Assembly (NCBI GenBank): GCA_905236375.1
Contig: CAJOOW010000074.1
Span: 1-6,230, forward strand
Source of the DNA: an uncultured Alphaproteobacteria bacterium
GTDB lineage: Bacteria > Pseudomonadota > Alphaproteobacteria > RUG11792
Reading direction: 5' to 3'
Length of the DNA stretch: 6,230 nt
Part shown: positions 6,210 to 6,230 of the stretch, in pieces
How the letters are laid out: each line of letters starts with the position of its first letter
How positions within the stretch are numbered: position 1 is the stretch's first letter
The notes under the pieces: model-generated
The model's database searches: none
Seen by the model: the letters and a program-made list of their open reading frames with translations, nothing else
Told to the model about the DNA's origin: nothing
Translations under genes and position numbers: made by a program

Positions 6210-6230
6210 GAAAACAAGGGTTGGTTATTA

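Noticed and set aside
6208..6230. ATG AAA ACA AGG GTT GGT TAT as the start of a plus-strand gene at the right edge
   Set aside because: The ATG overlaps the -10 box of the plus-strand promoter and has no ribosome site; only seven codons are visible.
1..6230. Mobile element, CRISPR array, tRNA/rRNA or defence system
   Set aside because: I saw no spaced direct repeats, terminal inverted repeats with a transposase, cloverleaf-like segment or defence-family protein on either strand.

Overview
The window reads as a conserved housekeeping stretch from an AT-rich alphaproteobacterium. It is probably a Rickettsiales- or Holosporales-type, host-associated lineage. The taxon is inferred from three things: the low GC; the alphaproteobacterial flavour of SSB (start MAGSLNKV, tail DDDIPF) and GatB (the DAAMPGMLPV segment); and a GatA that resembles rickettsial GatA as I remember it. 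No species can be named from the sequence alone.

All six genes lie on the minus strand, so transcription runs from high to low coordinates. From right to left they are: gatA (6024-4537) and gatB (4524-3067), separated by only 12 bp; ssb (2948-2508) and dapB (2483-1692), separated by 24 bp; an MFS transporter of the metabolite:H+ symporter type (1470-226); and the first 48 codons of truB (144-1, running off the left edge). Several ORFs can be extended upstream to a TTG codon, but Shine-Dalgarno placement and promoter positions favour the internal ATG for gatA, ssb and the transporter.

The layout suggests up to four transcription units: gatAB; ssb-dapB, with a good sigma70-like promoter just after gatB; the MFS gene, preceded by a 221-bp AT-rich spacer with a long hairpin; and truB. 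The right edge (6025-6230) holds no gene. It looks like a divergent promoter region, with a near-consensus plus-strand promoter reading out of the window and a weaker minus-strand promoter for gatA. A 10-bp motif, CACGGAAATA, occurs in both promoters in inverted orientation.

Functionally, GatA and GatB are two of the three subunits of the tRNA-dependent amidotransferase (the small subunit gatC is not here). SSB serves replication and repair. DapB makes the diaminopimelate/lysine precursor used in peptidoglycan. The MFS protein imports an unknown small metabolite. TruB modifies tRNA U55.

I see no CRISPR array, insertion sequence, phage gene, tRNA, rRNA or clear new defence-type system. The interesting points are regulatory and comparative: the shared motif of the divergent promoters, gatC missing from its usual place, the long hairpin before the transporter, and sequence departures in DapB and in the transporter.
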